From the NCBI GenBank assembly GCA_024684085.1, contig JAIKXM010000039.1, forward strand, positions 62,001 to 126,000: DNA of 64,000 nucleotides, in the 5' to 3' direction. The notes under the pieces are model-generated. The model worked only from the letters and a program-made list of their open reading frames with translations, was not told the DNA's origin and did no database searches. The DNA is from Lachnospiraceae bacterium (GTDB lineage Bacteria; Bacillota; Clostridia; Lachnospirales; Lachnospiraceae). A program made the position numbers and the translations under genes. Shown one piece after another: positions 18,626 through 26,561 of this stretch (positions within the stretch are counted from its first letter, which is position 1; the number at the start of each line of letters is the position of its first letter).

Positions 18626-20548
18626 ATGATTCTATCGGTCAATAATATAACCAAACAATTTAATGAGAAGATGATCATCAGGGATGCTTCTTTCTTCCTT
18701 AACGAATATGACAAAGCCGCCCTTATCGGCATCAACGGAAGCGGTAAATCCACTCTTATCAAAATGATAATGGGAGATGTCACTCCCGACGAAGGAGTTA
18801 TCACTATCTCCAAGGATACAAGCATCGGATACCTTCCGCAGAACGCTCTTCTTGACAGCGATAATTCAATATACGAAGAAGTCCTTCAGGTAAAAGCGCC
18901 CCTTCTGCGTATGGAAGCCCAACTGCGAGAAATGGAAGAATCCATGAGCGATGTTCCGGTGGGTGAGCTCGATAAGTTCATGGAAAATTATCATCAGAAG
19001 CAGGATCTTTTTAACAGAATGAACGGACTCATGATCAATTCGGAAGTCTACGGCACGCTTAAGGGTCTGGGCTTTGATGAGAGTTCCTTCGAACAGCCCG
19101 TCAATACTCTCTCGGGCGGTCAGAAGACAAGAGTTGCACTTGCCAAGATCCTCGTAGGCACTCCCGATCTGATCATTCTCGACGAGCCTACCAACCATCT
19201 GGATATGAACTCGATCGTATGGCTCGAGAATTACCTGCTCAACTACAAGGGCACTGTTCTGATCGTGTCTCACGACAGATACTTCCTTGATAAGATCGTT
19301 AACAAGGTGATCGAGATCGAGAATACTTCCTGCACTTCCTATACGGGCAATTATACCGATTTCGCGGCAAAGAAAGAGATAGTTCGCATTGCAAGGCTTA
19401 ACAGCTATATGAATCAGCAGCGCGATATCAATCATCAGAAAGAAGTCATCGAGAAGCTTCGTTCCTTCAATCGTGAGAAATCCATCCGCCGTGCCGAATC
19501 ACGTCAGAAGATGCTCGATAAGATGGAGGTCATAGAGAAAGATCCGACTCTCAATGATAAGATGCAGATAGTGCTCACCCCCCGCATCGAAAGCGGTAAC
19601 GACGTATTGAAGATCGAGAACCTAAGTAAATCTTACGGCGATAACCTGCTCTTTGAGAATGTTGAAATGCTGTTCAGAAAGGGTGAACACGTTGCCATTA
19701 TCGGCGACAATGGAACCGGCAAGACCACTCTTCTCAAGATCCTTAACGGTCTTGAAGACGCAGATGATGGCATGTACAGACTCGGTTCCAATGTAGTGAT
19801 GGCATATTACGACCAGGAACATCATGTGCTCAATGACAACAACACGATATTCGACGAGATACAGGATGCTTATCCCACGCTCACGAACACTGAGATACGC
19901 AATACTTTGGCAGCCTTCCTCTTCTACGGCGATGATGTCTTCAAGCAGATCGGTTCTCTTAGCGGTGGCGAGAAAGGACGTATATCTCTTGCCAAGCTTA
20001 TGCTGAGTGAAGCCAATCTTCTGATCCTCGACGAGCCGACCAACCACCTTGATATCTCTTCCAAAGAGATTCTGGAGACGACGCTGAACAATTACACAGG
20101 AACTGTCATATATGTAAGCCACGACAGATACTTCATCAACAAAACGGCTGACCGCATTCTTGAGCTTGCCGATCATAACTTCATCAATTACCACGGCAAC
20201 TTCGATTATTACATGGAAAAAAGAGAGCAATTGAGATCTTCGTCAGATTCGGTCTCTGCCTCCTCTTCCGGATCAACAACCACTTCCGATGCTCCTTCAA
20301 AGAGTAAAGAAGACTGGAAAGCAATGAAGGAAGAGGCCGCACGACAGAAGAAACAGCAGAAAGAACTTGAGAAGACCGAAGCTAAGATCAGTGAACTTGA
20401 AGGTAAACTGAATATAGTCGAAGCCAGTCTCGCCGATCCGGCATACAGTTCAAATGTCGGTAAGCTGATCGAGTTCCAGAAAGAAAAAGAAGTTCTTGAG
20501 GAAGAGCTTGAGAAGCTTATGGAATACTGGGAAGAATTGCAGGATTGA
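18626..20548 (+). CDS. ABC-F family ATPase
   Basis: A 640-residue soluble protein with two ABC domains and no membrane part. NBD1 has Walker A GINGSGKST, signature LSGGQKTRVALAK and Walker B LIILDEPTNHLD. NBD2 has GDNGTGKTT, LSGGEKGRISLAK and LLILDEPTNHLD, followed by SHDRYF. A charged inter-domain linker and a C-terminal Lys/Glu coiled coil complete it. ABC-F proteins act on the ribosome, either as translation factors (EttA, Uup, YbiT types) or as antibiotic-resistance ribosome protectors; I cannot tell which. I chose ATG 18626 because upstream codons would overlap the promoter. It is one of three plus-strand genes here. Its last codons and stop lie in a 37-bp tandem duplication. Confidence 0.92.
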   Translation: MILSVNNITKQFNEKMIIRDASFFLNEYDKAALIGINGSGKSTLIKMIMGDVTPDEGVITISKDTSIGYLPQNALLDSDNSIYEEVLQVKAPLLRMEAQLREMEESMSDVPVGELDKFMENYHQKQDLFNRMNGLMINSEVYGTLKGLGFDESSFEQPVNTLSGGQKTRVALAKILVGTPDLIILDEPTNHLDMNSIVWLENYLLNYKGTVLIVSHDRYFLDKIVNKVIEIENTSCTSYTGNYTDFAAKKEIVRIARLNSYMNQQRDINHQKEVIEKLRSFNREKSIRRAESRQKMLDKMEVIEKDPTLNDKMQIVLTPRIESGNDVLKIENLSKSYGDNLLFENVEMLFRKGEHVAIIGDNGTGKTTLLKILNGLEDADDGMYRLGSNVVMAYYDQEHHVLNDNNTIFDEIQDAYPTLTNTEIRNTLAAFLFYGDDVFKQIGSLSGGEKGRISLAKLMLSEANLLILDEPTNHLDISSKEILETTLNNYTGTVIYVSHDRYFINKTADRILELADHNFINYHGNFDYYMEKREQLRSSSDSVSASSSGSTTTSDAPSKSKEDWKAMKEEAARQKKQQKELEKTEAKISELEGKLNIVEASLADPAYSSNVGKLIEFQKEKEVLEEELEKLMEYWEELQD

Positions 20549-20581
20549 GAAGCTTATGGAATACCGGGAAGAATTGCAGGA
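20508..20581. repeat. 37-bp tandem duplication across the ABC-F stop codon
   Basis: Copy 1 is 20508-20544 and copy 2 is 20545-20581; they differ at one base (T/C). Copy 1 is coding; copy 2 begins at the stop codon. Because 37 is not a multiple of three, the duplicated codons are out of frame and untranslated. Confidence 0.95.
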
Positions 20582-20591
20582 TTAAAAAAAC

Positions 20592-20625
20592 AAAAACAGG
20601 AGCAAGATAACCTGCTCCTGTTTTT
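20592..20625. terminator. Bidirectional terminator between the ABC-F gene and icd
   Basis: A 13-bp perfect stem (20592-20604 with 20613-20625) contains ACAGGAGCA/TGCTCCTGT and is flanked by A- and T-runs. It serves both convergent genes. Confidence 0.9.
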
Positions 20626-20640
20626 ACTTACACTTTTGTT

Positions 20641-21846
20641 TTACATCGCCTCAAGATTCTTCCTGATGGCAAGTATGAAATCACGGCTGTTAAGCACCTT
20701 AACATCCTTAAGGGATGTTATAAGTGCGAGATCCTTGGTCATCTCTCCGCCTTCAATCGTCTTAAGAGTTGCCTGCTCGAGCTTATCAGCGAACTCCATC
20801 AGTTCTTTGATATCGTCAAGCTCTCCTCTTTTTCTAAGAGCACCTGTCCATGCAAAAATAGTAGCAACTGAATTGGTGCTTGTCTCTTCGCCCTGAAGAT
20901 GCTTGTAATAGTGTCTCTGAACGGTTCCGTGTGCAGCTTCATACTCATATACTCCGCTGGGTGATACAAGAACGGAAGTCATCATGGCAAGTGAACCGAA
21001 AGCACTTGATACCATATCACTCATGACATCTCCGTCATAATTCTTACAAGCCCAGATGAAACCGCCCTTACTCTTCATAACTCTGGCAACAGCATCATCT
21101 ATCAGTGTATAGAAGTATGTGATGCCGAGTTCTTCGAACTTATCCTTATATTCCTTCTCAAAGATCTCATTGAAGATATCCTTGAACTTATGATCGTACT
21201 TCTTAGAGATGGTATCCTTAGTAGCGAACCATACATCCTGCCTGGTATCTACAGCATACTTAAGGCAGGCTCTTGCGAAGCTCTCAATAGACTTGGCTGT
21301 ATTATGCATACCCTGAATGATACCGGGGCCATCAAACTCGTGGATGGTCTCTACGGTCTTGGTACCGTCGGCAGCCGTAAATACAAGTTCAGCCTTACCG
21401 GGACCGGGAACATCGATCTCAACGTTCTTATATACATCGCCGTATGCATGTCTTGCAAGAGTTATGGGCGCTTCCCAGTTTCTTACGCAAGGCTCTATAC
21501 CCTTAACGATGATCGGAGCTCTGAAAACAGTTCCGTCAAGCATTGCACGGATAGTACCGTTAGGGCTCTTCCACATCTTCTTAAGCTTATACTCATCCAT
21601 TCTTGCCGCATTGGGAGTGATAGTTGCGCACTTAACGGCAACACCGTACCTGAGTGTAGCATTAGCTGAATCAACAGTTACCTGATCATCAGTTTCATTA
21701 CGATGCTCAAGTCCAAGATCGTAATACTCAGTCTTAAGATCAACAAAAGGAAGTATCAGCTCATCCTTGATCATTGCCCAGAGTATTCTTGTCATCTCAT
21801 CCCCGTCCATCTCGACAAGGGGCACATTCATCTTAATCTTTTCCAT
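20641..21846 (-). CDS. icd: NADP-dependent isocitrate dehydrogenase (eukaryotic-like homodimeric type)
   Basis: Oxidative decarboxylation of isocitrate to 2-oxoglutarate with NADP+. At 401 residues it resembles the eukaryotic-type NADP-IDH (N-terminus [77 protein letters not shown]), not the E. coli-type enzyme. It lies downstream of the citrate-synthase-like gene and gntR on the same strand (170-bp gap). This suggests a short oxidative TCA branch making 2-oxoglutarate for glutamate. Aconitase is not in the window. Its leader shares sequence with the leader before glyQS. Confidence 0.95.
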   Translation of the reverse strand: MEKIKMNVPLVEMDGDEMTRILWAMIKDELILPFVDLKTEYYDLGLEHRNETDDQVTVDSANATLRYGVAVKCATITPNAARMDEYKLKKMWKSPNGTIRAMLDGTVFRAPIIVKGIEPCVRNWEAPITLARHAYGDVYKNVEIDVPGPGKAELVFTAADGTKTVETIHEFDGPGIIQGMHNTAKSIESFARACLKYAVDTRQDVWFATKDTISKKYDHKFKDIFNEIFEKEYKDKFEELGITYFYTLIDDAVARVMKSKGGFIWACKNYDGDVMSDMVSSAFGSLAMMTSVLVSPSGVYEYEAAHGTVQRHYYKHLQGEETSTNSVATIFAWTGALRKRGELDDIKELMEFADKLEQATLKTIEGGEMTKDLALITSLKDVKVLNSRDFILAIRKNLEAM

Positions 21847-21855
21847 TCTTAACCT

Positions 21856-21945
21856 CTCTCTAAAAGTAATAAAAGTTTATATAATAGTGTCGCATTCGTT
21901 CTGCCGATGTTGTGCATGTTACTCATGACAACAAAACTGCTCTAT
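21856..21945 (-). promoter_or_regulatory. icd leader element related to the glyQS leader repeat
   Basis: On the minus strand this holds TTTTGTTGTCATG, a loop, then CATGCACAAC (imperfect hairpin), and ATATAAACTTTTATT shortly before the icd ribosome site. The same two blocks in the same order precede glyQS at 45.7 kb. Function unknown. Confidence 0.4.
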
Positions 21946-22016
21946 TATATTTATGTATTCACACCTTTATTAAGATACACTATTTACCGTGTTTTTTCAA
22001 AACTAATCTGTATTTA

Positions 22017-22703
22017 CTATGAATTATAAGCCTCATACAGACCGTTTTTCTCCATATTCTTATAGGCATTAACGATATGCTCATTTGCAGCCTTCTCTGC
22101 CTTATCCTTATCCTTAAGGCTTATAGCTTCCATGATCTTCTTATGCTCTTCCGTTGACTGGCCGGAACGGATAACTCCCGTAAGGGTCTTACGTCTTACT
22201 CTCAGAACATATTCATGATATTCTCTCAGCAACTGCTCCAGCATCTTACTGCCACATGCTTCATACAGGATCACATGAAATCTGTTATCAAGTTCAGGCA
22301 ACTGTTCATAATGACCTCTGCTTGCATGAAATTCAGAGAGATATACATTCTCTTCCATCTCATTCATCTGCTGTTGGGTGATATTATCACATGCCCATCT
22401 TGCAGCAAGCCCCTCCAGCTTGGAACGTATCATATAGATATCTTTGACATCTTTAACTGTGATACCGGTAACGTAGGCTCCCTTATTGGGTATTATCTTG
22501 ATAAGGCCTTCGAGTTCGAGCTGTCTGAAAGCTTCCCTTACAGGAGTTCTGCTCACACCGAGTTCTTCGCCGATAGCTATCTCTCTAAGCTCATCATTGT
22601 TATTATATCTTCCGTCAAGGATATCCTCTCTGATCTTATGATATACACGTCCTCTTAAAGAGAACTTATCATTTACTTCCCCTTTTAGATTATATTTCTC
22701 CAT
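22017..22703 (-). CDS. GntR family regulator, FCD (FadR) subfamily
   Basis: A 228-residue regulator. The N-terminal winged helix has ELREIAIGEELGVSRTPVREAFRQLELEGLIKIIPNKGAYV. The C-terminal all-helical FCD domain (about 95-215) usually binds a small carboxylic acid and sometimes a metal. The start overlaps the end of the citrate-synthase-like gene by 14 bp, so the two are translationally linked and the regulator probably controls this operon. A palindrome of the kind FCD regulators bind overlaps the operon's -10 box. The effector is unknown; citrate or 2-oxoglutarate would make sense. ATG at 22703 has GAGG upstream. Confidence 0.9.
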   Translation of the reverse strand: MEKYNLKGEVNDKFSLRGRVYHKIREDILDGRYNNNDELREIAIGEELGVSRTPVREAFRQLELEGLIKIIPNKGAYVTGITVKDVKDIYMIRSKLEGLAARWACDNITQQQMNEMEENVYLSEFHASRGHYEQLPELDNRFHVILYEACGSKMLEQLLREYHEYVLRVRRKTLTGVIRSGQSTEEHKKIMEAISLKDKDKAEKAANEHIVNAYKNMEKNGLYEAYNS

Positions 22704-24123
22704 AATAACCTCTTTCCAGTTTCTTATGAAGCTTGGTACAATTCTTCTGGATCTCTCTTACAAGTTCATCATCCGTAAGAACGGTAACTCTTCCTGCGGC
22801 ATACTCCTCATCAACCCATACCTTAACTCCCCTTACAAGGTCACAGGACTTATCAACATGCATCTCTTCCGGCAACTTGTAATATGTATTGATCCAATGT
22901 GCGATTCCGGCAAGTCCGGAAGTATTGGATACAGCGCACAGCACGGGTCTGTTAAGGAACTTCTCGGTATCGAAGATATTGTAGATCTCCTCATTTTTCA
23001 ACAAACCGTCTGCATGAACTCCGGCTCTGGTAACATTGAAGTTCTTGCCTACAAAAGGTGTCCTCTCGGGAATATGATAACCGATCTCCTTCTCATAATA
23101 CTCTGCAAGCTCAGTGATAACTGTAGTATCCATTCCGTTCAGATCGCCCTTAAGCTGTGCATATTCGAAGATCATAGCCTCAAGAGGAGTATTACCCGTT
23201 CTCTCTCCTATTCCAAAAAGAGAGGTATTTACAGCCGAACAGCCATATAACCAGGCAGTGGTTGAATTAACAACAGCCTTATAGAAATCATTATGTCCAT
23301 GCCACTCAAGAAGCTCATGAGGTACACCGGCATGTGTATGAAGGGCATAGATTATGCCCTGAACGCTTCTCGGAATGACAGCGCCGGAGAAATTAACACC
23401 ATAGCCCATTGTGTCGCAGGCTCTGATCTTGATCGGGATCTTATACTGCTCCATAAGCTTCATAAGCTCAACGCAGAAAGGAACTACATATCCGTAGATA
23501 TCGGCTCTTGTAATATCCTCAAGGTGACATCTTACAGCGATGCCTTCCTCAAGACAATCCTTAACGACGCTTAAGTAATGCTCCATAGCTTCGCGTCTGT
23601 TCATTCTCAACTTAAGGAAGATATGATAATCCGAACAGCTGACGAGGATACCGGTTTCCTTCATGCCGATCTCCTTGACCAGCTTGAAGTCTTCCTTGCT
23701 TGCTCTGATCCAGCTTGTTACCTCGGGGAATTCATAGCCTCTCTCCATACATTTATAGACTGCATCGCGGTCTTTTTTGCTATAAAGGAAGAATTCACTT
23801 GCCCTTATCATTCCGTTAGGGCCACCGATTCTGTGAAGATAATCATATATAGTAACGATCTGCTCAGTGCTGTAAGGAGCTCTGGACTGCTGTCCGTCTC
23901 TAAAGGTTGTATCGGTGATCCAGATATCCTTCGGTACGTTCAGAGGCACGATCCTGTTATTAAACGGGATCTTGGGAATCTCCGAATATGGGAACATATT
24001 TCTGAAGACGTTTGGCTTCTCAACATCATCCAGAATGTACATATGCTCCTCGATCTGCAACAGATTGTTCTTCTCATTTAATGTCACGGGGCGATTCTCA
24101 AATCCCTGAAATTCTTGATTCAT
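22690..24123 (-). CDS. DRE-TIM acyltransferase: probable Re-citrate synthase
   Basis: A 477-residue member of the isopropylmalate/homocitrate/citramalate synthase superfamily. TTFRDGQQS, HGHND and GIGERTGNTPLEA form the divalent-metal/acyl-CoA site. It lacks the C-terminal LeuA regulatory domain. Re-citrate synthase, described in Clostridium kluyveri, belongs to this superfamily and makes citrate from oxaloacetate and acetyl-CoA in anaerobes without GltA. Here the gene heads an operon with gntR and icd, which strongly favours citrate over isopropylmalate; no leu genes are nearby. Homocitrate or citramalate synthase remain possible. The AAGGAG lies 26 nt before the ATG, with a hairpin in between. 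A TGA four codons upstream excludes an earlier in-frame start. Confidence 0.85.
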   Translation of the reverse strand: MNQEFQGFENRPVTLNEKNNLLQIEEHMYILDDVEKPNVFRNMFPYSEIPKIPFNNRIVPLNVPKDIWITDTTFRDGQQSRAPYSTEQIVTIYDYLHRIGGPNGMIRASEFFLYSKKDRDAVYKCMERGYEFPEVTSWIRASKEDFKLVKEIGMKETGILVSCSDYHIFLKLRMNRREAMEHYLSVVKDCLEEGIAVRCHLEDITRADIYGYVVPFCVELMKLMEQYKIPIKIRACDTMGYGVNFSGAVIPRSVQGIIYALHTHAGVPHELLEWHGHNDFYKAVVNSTTAWLYGCSAVNTSLFGIGERTGNTPLEAMIFEYAQLKGDLNGMDTTVITELAEYYEKEIGYHIPERTPFVGKNFNVTRAGVHADGLLKNEEIYNIFDTEKFLNRPVLCAVSNTSGLAGIAHWINTYYKLPEEMHVDKSCDLVRGVKVWVDEEYAAGRVTVLTDDELVREIQKNCTKLHKKLERGYYGEI

Positions 24124-24130
24124 AATTACT

Positions 24131-24155
24131 TGTCAGCCGAATGCTGACACTCCTT
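24131..24155 (-). promoter_or_regulatory. Shine-Dalgarno separated from the start codon by a perfect hairpin
   Basis: On the minus strand AAGGAG (24155-24150) is followed at once by TGTCAGC, a five-base loop and GCTGACA (24149-24131), then seven bases and the ATG. Folding of the 19-nt hairpin would shorten the 26-nt spacer to an effective seven. Confidence 0.65.
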
Positions 24156-24175
24156 TCGCAAAATTAACTCCAAGT

Positions 24176-24189
24176 AATTGTATACAATT
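24176..24189. promoter_or_regulatory. Palindromic operator, likely for the adjacent FCD-type GntR protein
   Basis: AATTGTATACAATT is a perfect 14-bp palindrome that contains the -10 box. Its TTGTATACAA core resembles operators of FCD-subfamily GntR regulators. A bound repressor here would prevent open-complex formation. Confidence 0.6.
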
Positions 24190-24205
24190 ATACAAGTATT
24201 GTCAA
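24177..24205 (-). promoter_or_regulatory. Promoter of the citrate synthase-gntR-icd operon
   Basis: On the minus strand TTGACA (24205-24200), 17 bp, TACAAT (24182-24177). The predicted transcript starts near 24170. Confidence 0.75.
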
Positions 24206-24253
24206 TTGCCTTTTAATTTACTTTATTATTAAATCGCTCCTGTAAAAAGCGCA

Positions 24254-24305
24254 GATGGCACTTGACCGGGTGCCATAACTAAAAAGGGCTGCCATATGGC
24301 AGCCC
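24254..24305 (-). terminator. Chitinase terminator (with a second hairpin behind it)
   Basis: On the minus strand GGGCTGCCATATGGCAGCCC (24305-24286) is followed by TTTTT. A second stem (ATGGCAC/GTGCCAT, about 24275-24254) follows before a further T-run. Confidence 0.9.
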
Positions 24306-24322
24306 CCGTAAGAGATCATTAA

Positions 24323-26017
24323 TTATTTCATATATGTATCAAGAAAAGCTCCGTTGCTCTTAGCAAAGGAATTCTTATTCTGATATGCATCCCAGTTAAT
24401 AGACCATGTCATGATACCACGCATACCGGGATACTTGCTCTCAAGTGTACGGAATGCACTCTGAAGAGCATCATTGGCAATATGTCCGCTTCCTGCAGCG
24501 CCCTGTGATGAAGGAACACCGATAACGACCTGATCGGGACGAAGCGGCTCGAAGAAATACTTCGAATTATTATTTACATAGAAACCATCAAGCAACATAC
24601 TGCACATTGCAACTGTACTGTCAGCTGAACCCATGCTGTAATACTTGCCGTCAGAACCTAAGATCTGAATTGAGTTATACAGCTGTACATGCACATAGCT
24701 TGTCTCGTTACGAAGAGCATTGATCATGGGAAGATATACACCACTTCTTGCATCCACATAACCGTTAAGACCTGCATAATACTGATGTCCCATCTGAACA
24801 TAGAATGTCTCGGGAGCCCATGAGAGAATAAAATCATCTCCGTAGCTGTTACAGATCTGTCTGATAGCATCGATCATATTGACAACCTTGATTGACTTAG
24901 GATGCTTGAAGTCAGGATCTGCACCGCTGTCTAAAGTAACTGAGGACTGCTCAAGATCGATATCGATACCGTCGAATCCATATTCATCCACAAAGCCCTT
25001 AATGTCACTTACAAACTGGTTAACTGCAGCCTTTGATGTTAATGAGAAATATCCCTCATAACCACCGATAGAGAGGACGATCTTCTTGCCTCTTGCCTGA
25101 AGATCCTTGATATCCTTCTTGAAGTCAGCCTTTGTATAAGAAGAACTGAGGCCACTTACTTCGAACTTCATTCTACCGTCTGTACTACCGGGATTAACAG
25201 GTTCTGCAAAGGAGATATTGATAACATCCCAGTTATCATCTACGTCACGAAGCTTAACAAAAGGAACGCCGCCTGAAGCTCCACCACCCCATGTATGCCA
25301 GTAACCTATGAGCAGTCTTGAACCGTCGCTTAAGATCGGCTTGGGATCTGTAGTATCATTATTGGAATCATCAGGAATATCCTCATCATCGGGGATATCC
25401 TCATCTACAACGGGAATAGTATTCTCCCCTGAGATATACTTCCATACACCCCATTCATTATTGGGATCAGGAATATCGCCTCTGGTCCACCATCTTGCTT
25501 CATAGGTAACGCCATGATAGATCACCCTGTCACCGCCGATATATACCTTATTCACATCATAGGTATCACCTTCGACCGGTGTATCGGAATCATCATTATG
25601 ATCTTCGATTGCCGGTGTTGGTGCTACTGTAACGACCGGCGTCGGTGTTACAACCGGTGTAATGACCGGTGTCGGTGTTACTGTAGGTGATGGTATGTCA
25701 TTCTGATTATCATCAGCGCCCGGTGTGCCGGAGACTAATTTCCAAACACCCCATTCTTTTGTAGCGTCCGGTGCCTCTCCTTGAGTCCACCACTTAGCCT
25801 CATAAGTAGCCCCACGGTACTCAACACGGTCACCCTTAACATATACCTTTGCAGCATCGTATACCCCACAGTTAACTTCAGCCGCATAAGCAGTGATCGG
25901 TTGTACCAGACATGACATACCACCGGTTATGGTTGCCAATGACAATGCCACTGACAATGCCGCTCCATAAATGGAACGTTTCCCCTTTCTTAACTCTGCC
26001 CCAAACATTTTGAACAT
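24323..26017 (-). CDS. Secreted GH18 chitinase with two N-terminal CBM5/12 modules
   Basis: A 564-residue secreted glycoside hydrolase. A signal peptide covers residues 1-46 (cleavage after AYA or AYAA). Two chitin-binding CBM5/12-type modules follow (about 49-97 and 151-197; both with YDxxKVY, GDRV, YEA(K/R)WWT and EWGVWK). They are separated by a Pro/Thr/Val linker. An acidic linker leads to the GH18 barrel (about 233-564). The DxxDxDxE motif is FDGIDIDLE at 348-356, with E356 as acid/base; SIGGY lies at 316-320. It should cleave chitin or related N-acetylglucosamine polymers outside the cell. ATG at 26017 has AGAGGTG upstream. It has its own terminator, and the AT-rich upstream region suggests its own promoter. 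Confidence 0.94.
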   Translation of the reverse strand: MFKMFGAELRKGKRSIYGAALSVALSLATITGGMSCLVQPITAYAAEVNCGVYDAAKVYVKGDRVEYRGATYEAKWWTQGEAPDATKEWGVWKLVSGTPGADDNQNDIPSPTVTPTPVITPVVTPTPVVTVAPTPAIEDHNDDSDTPVEGDTYDVNKVYIGGDRVIYHGVTYEARWWTRGDIPDPNNEWGVWKYISGENTIPVVDEDIPDDEDIPDDSNNDTTDPKPILSDGSRLLIGYWHTWGGGASGGVPFVKLRDVDDNWDVINISFAEPVNPGSTDGRMKFEVSGLSSSYTKADFKKDIKDLQARGKKIVLSIGGYEGYFSLTSKAAVNQFVSDIKGFVDEYGFDGIDIDLEQSSVTLDSGADPDFKHPKSIKVVNMIDAIRQICNSYGDDFILSWAPETFYVQMGHQYYAGLNGYVDARSGVYLPMINALRNETSYVHVQLYNSIQILGSDGKYYSMGSADSTVAMCSMLLDGFYVNNNSKYFFEPLRPDQVVIGVPSSQGAAGSGHIANDALQSAFRTLESKYPGMRGIMTWSINWDAYQNKNSFAKSNGAFLDTYMK

Positions 26018-26252
26018 TTTTACACCTCTTTCTTTTTATAGTACCTCTTTATAGAAGGCCACTGTCACTCTAACATATATTGCAAGTGTAAACAATGTAT
26101 TATTTTGTTCACTTTATAATGCCAAAATTTGGCAAATTTTTATTATGAGAATTTTTACAAATTATTTATTATATATATAAATTACAATTTTACCAATGCG
26201 TGCGGATTGTTTTTATGCATTATTACTAATCTATCAGGCAACCGCATTCATA
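26018..26252. other. AT-rich intergenic region upstream of the chitinase gene
   Basis: No gene is seen. The minus strand offers two weak -35/-10 pairs with 17-bp spacing, TTGTTT/TAGAGT and TTGGCA/TAATAC, and a GCCAAATTTTGGC palindrome that could be an operator. None is strong enough to assign. Confidence 0.4.
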
Positions 26253-26504
26253 GAATGTCGCTCGCGACATTCCCGCGCCGAGCGCGGATGCTTTAGCATC
26301 GTCTGCCTTTCGCGCGAGTGCGCATCCATAGCGAAGCGTTTTTTGCGTAACAGGAAGCAATTTCCTATTATAAAATAGAATGTCGCTCGCGACATTCCCG
26401 CGCCGAGCGCGGATGCTTTAGCATCATATACCTTTCGCGCGAGTGCGCATCCATAGCGGAGCGTTTTTTGCGTAATAGGAATCTATTTCCTATTACGCAA
26501 AAAA
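26253..26504. repeat. Structured dispersed repeat, tandem copies A and B
   Basis: Two units of about 125 bp (26253-26377 and 26378-26502). Each has the palindrome GAATGTCGCTCGCGACATTC, a GC-rich core beginning GCCGAGCGCGGATGC and containing GATGC-TTTA-GCATC and CTTTCGCGCGAGTGCGCATCC-like blocks, a GCGGAGCGTTTTTT run and a final hairpin. The final hairpin of copy B (26464-26504) is a perfect 18-bp stem with T- and A-runs. Related copies lie at 51.6 kb. It has no coding potential I trust. Confidence 0.9.
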
Positions 26505-26537
26505 ACAGCAGACATTCTATATAGAATAACCTGCTGT
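26499..26537 (-). terminator. alaS terminator
   Basis: On the minus strand ACAGCAG pairs with CTGCTGT (26537-26531 and 26511-26505), with an inner ATTCTATATAGAAT palindrome, followed by a T-run that is shared with the end of repeat copy B. Confidence 0.85.
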
Positions 26538-26561
26538 CTTTTCTCTTATATGATCTTATTA

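Noticed and set aside
18866..20230. Minus-strand open frames of about 190-200 codons opposite the ABC-F gene
   Set aside because: They are complementary shadows of conserved ABC motifs, with no ribosome site or promoter.
26196..26378. A 60-codon frame across repeat copy A
   Set aside because: It is translation of the repeat itself, Cys/Arg-rich by composition, without ribosome site.
26253..26504. CRISPR array
   Set aside because: Only two long units with no spacers of constant length and no cas genes nearby.
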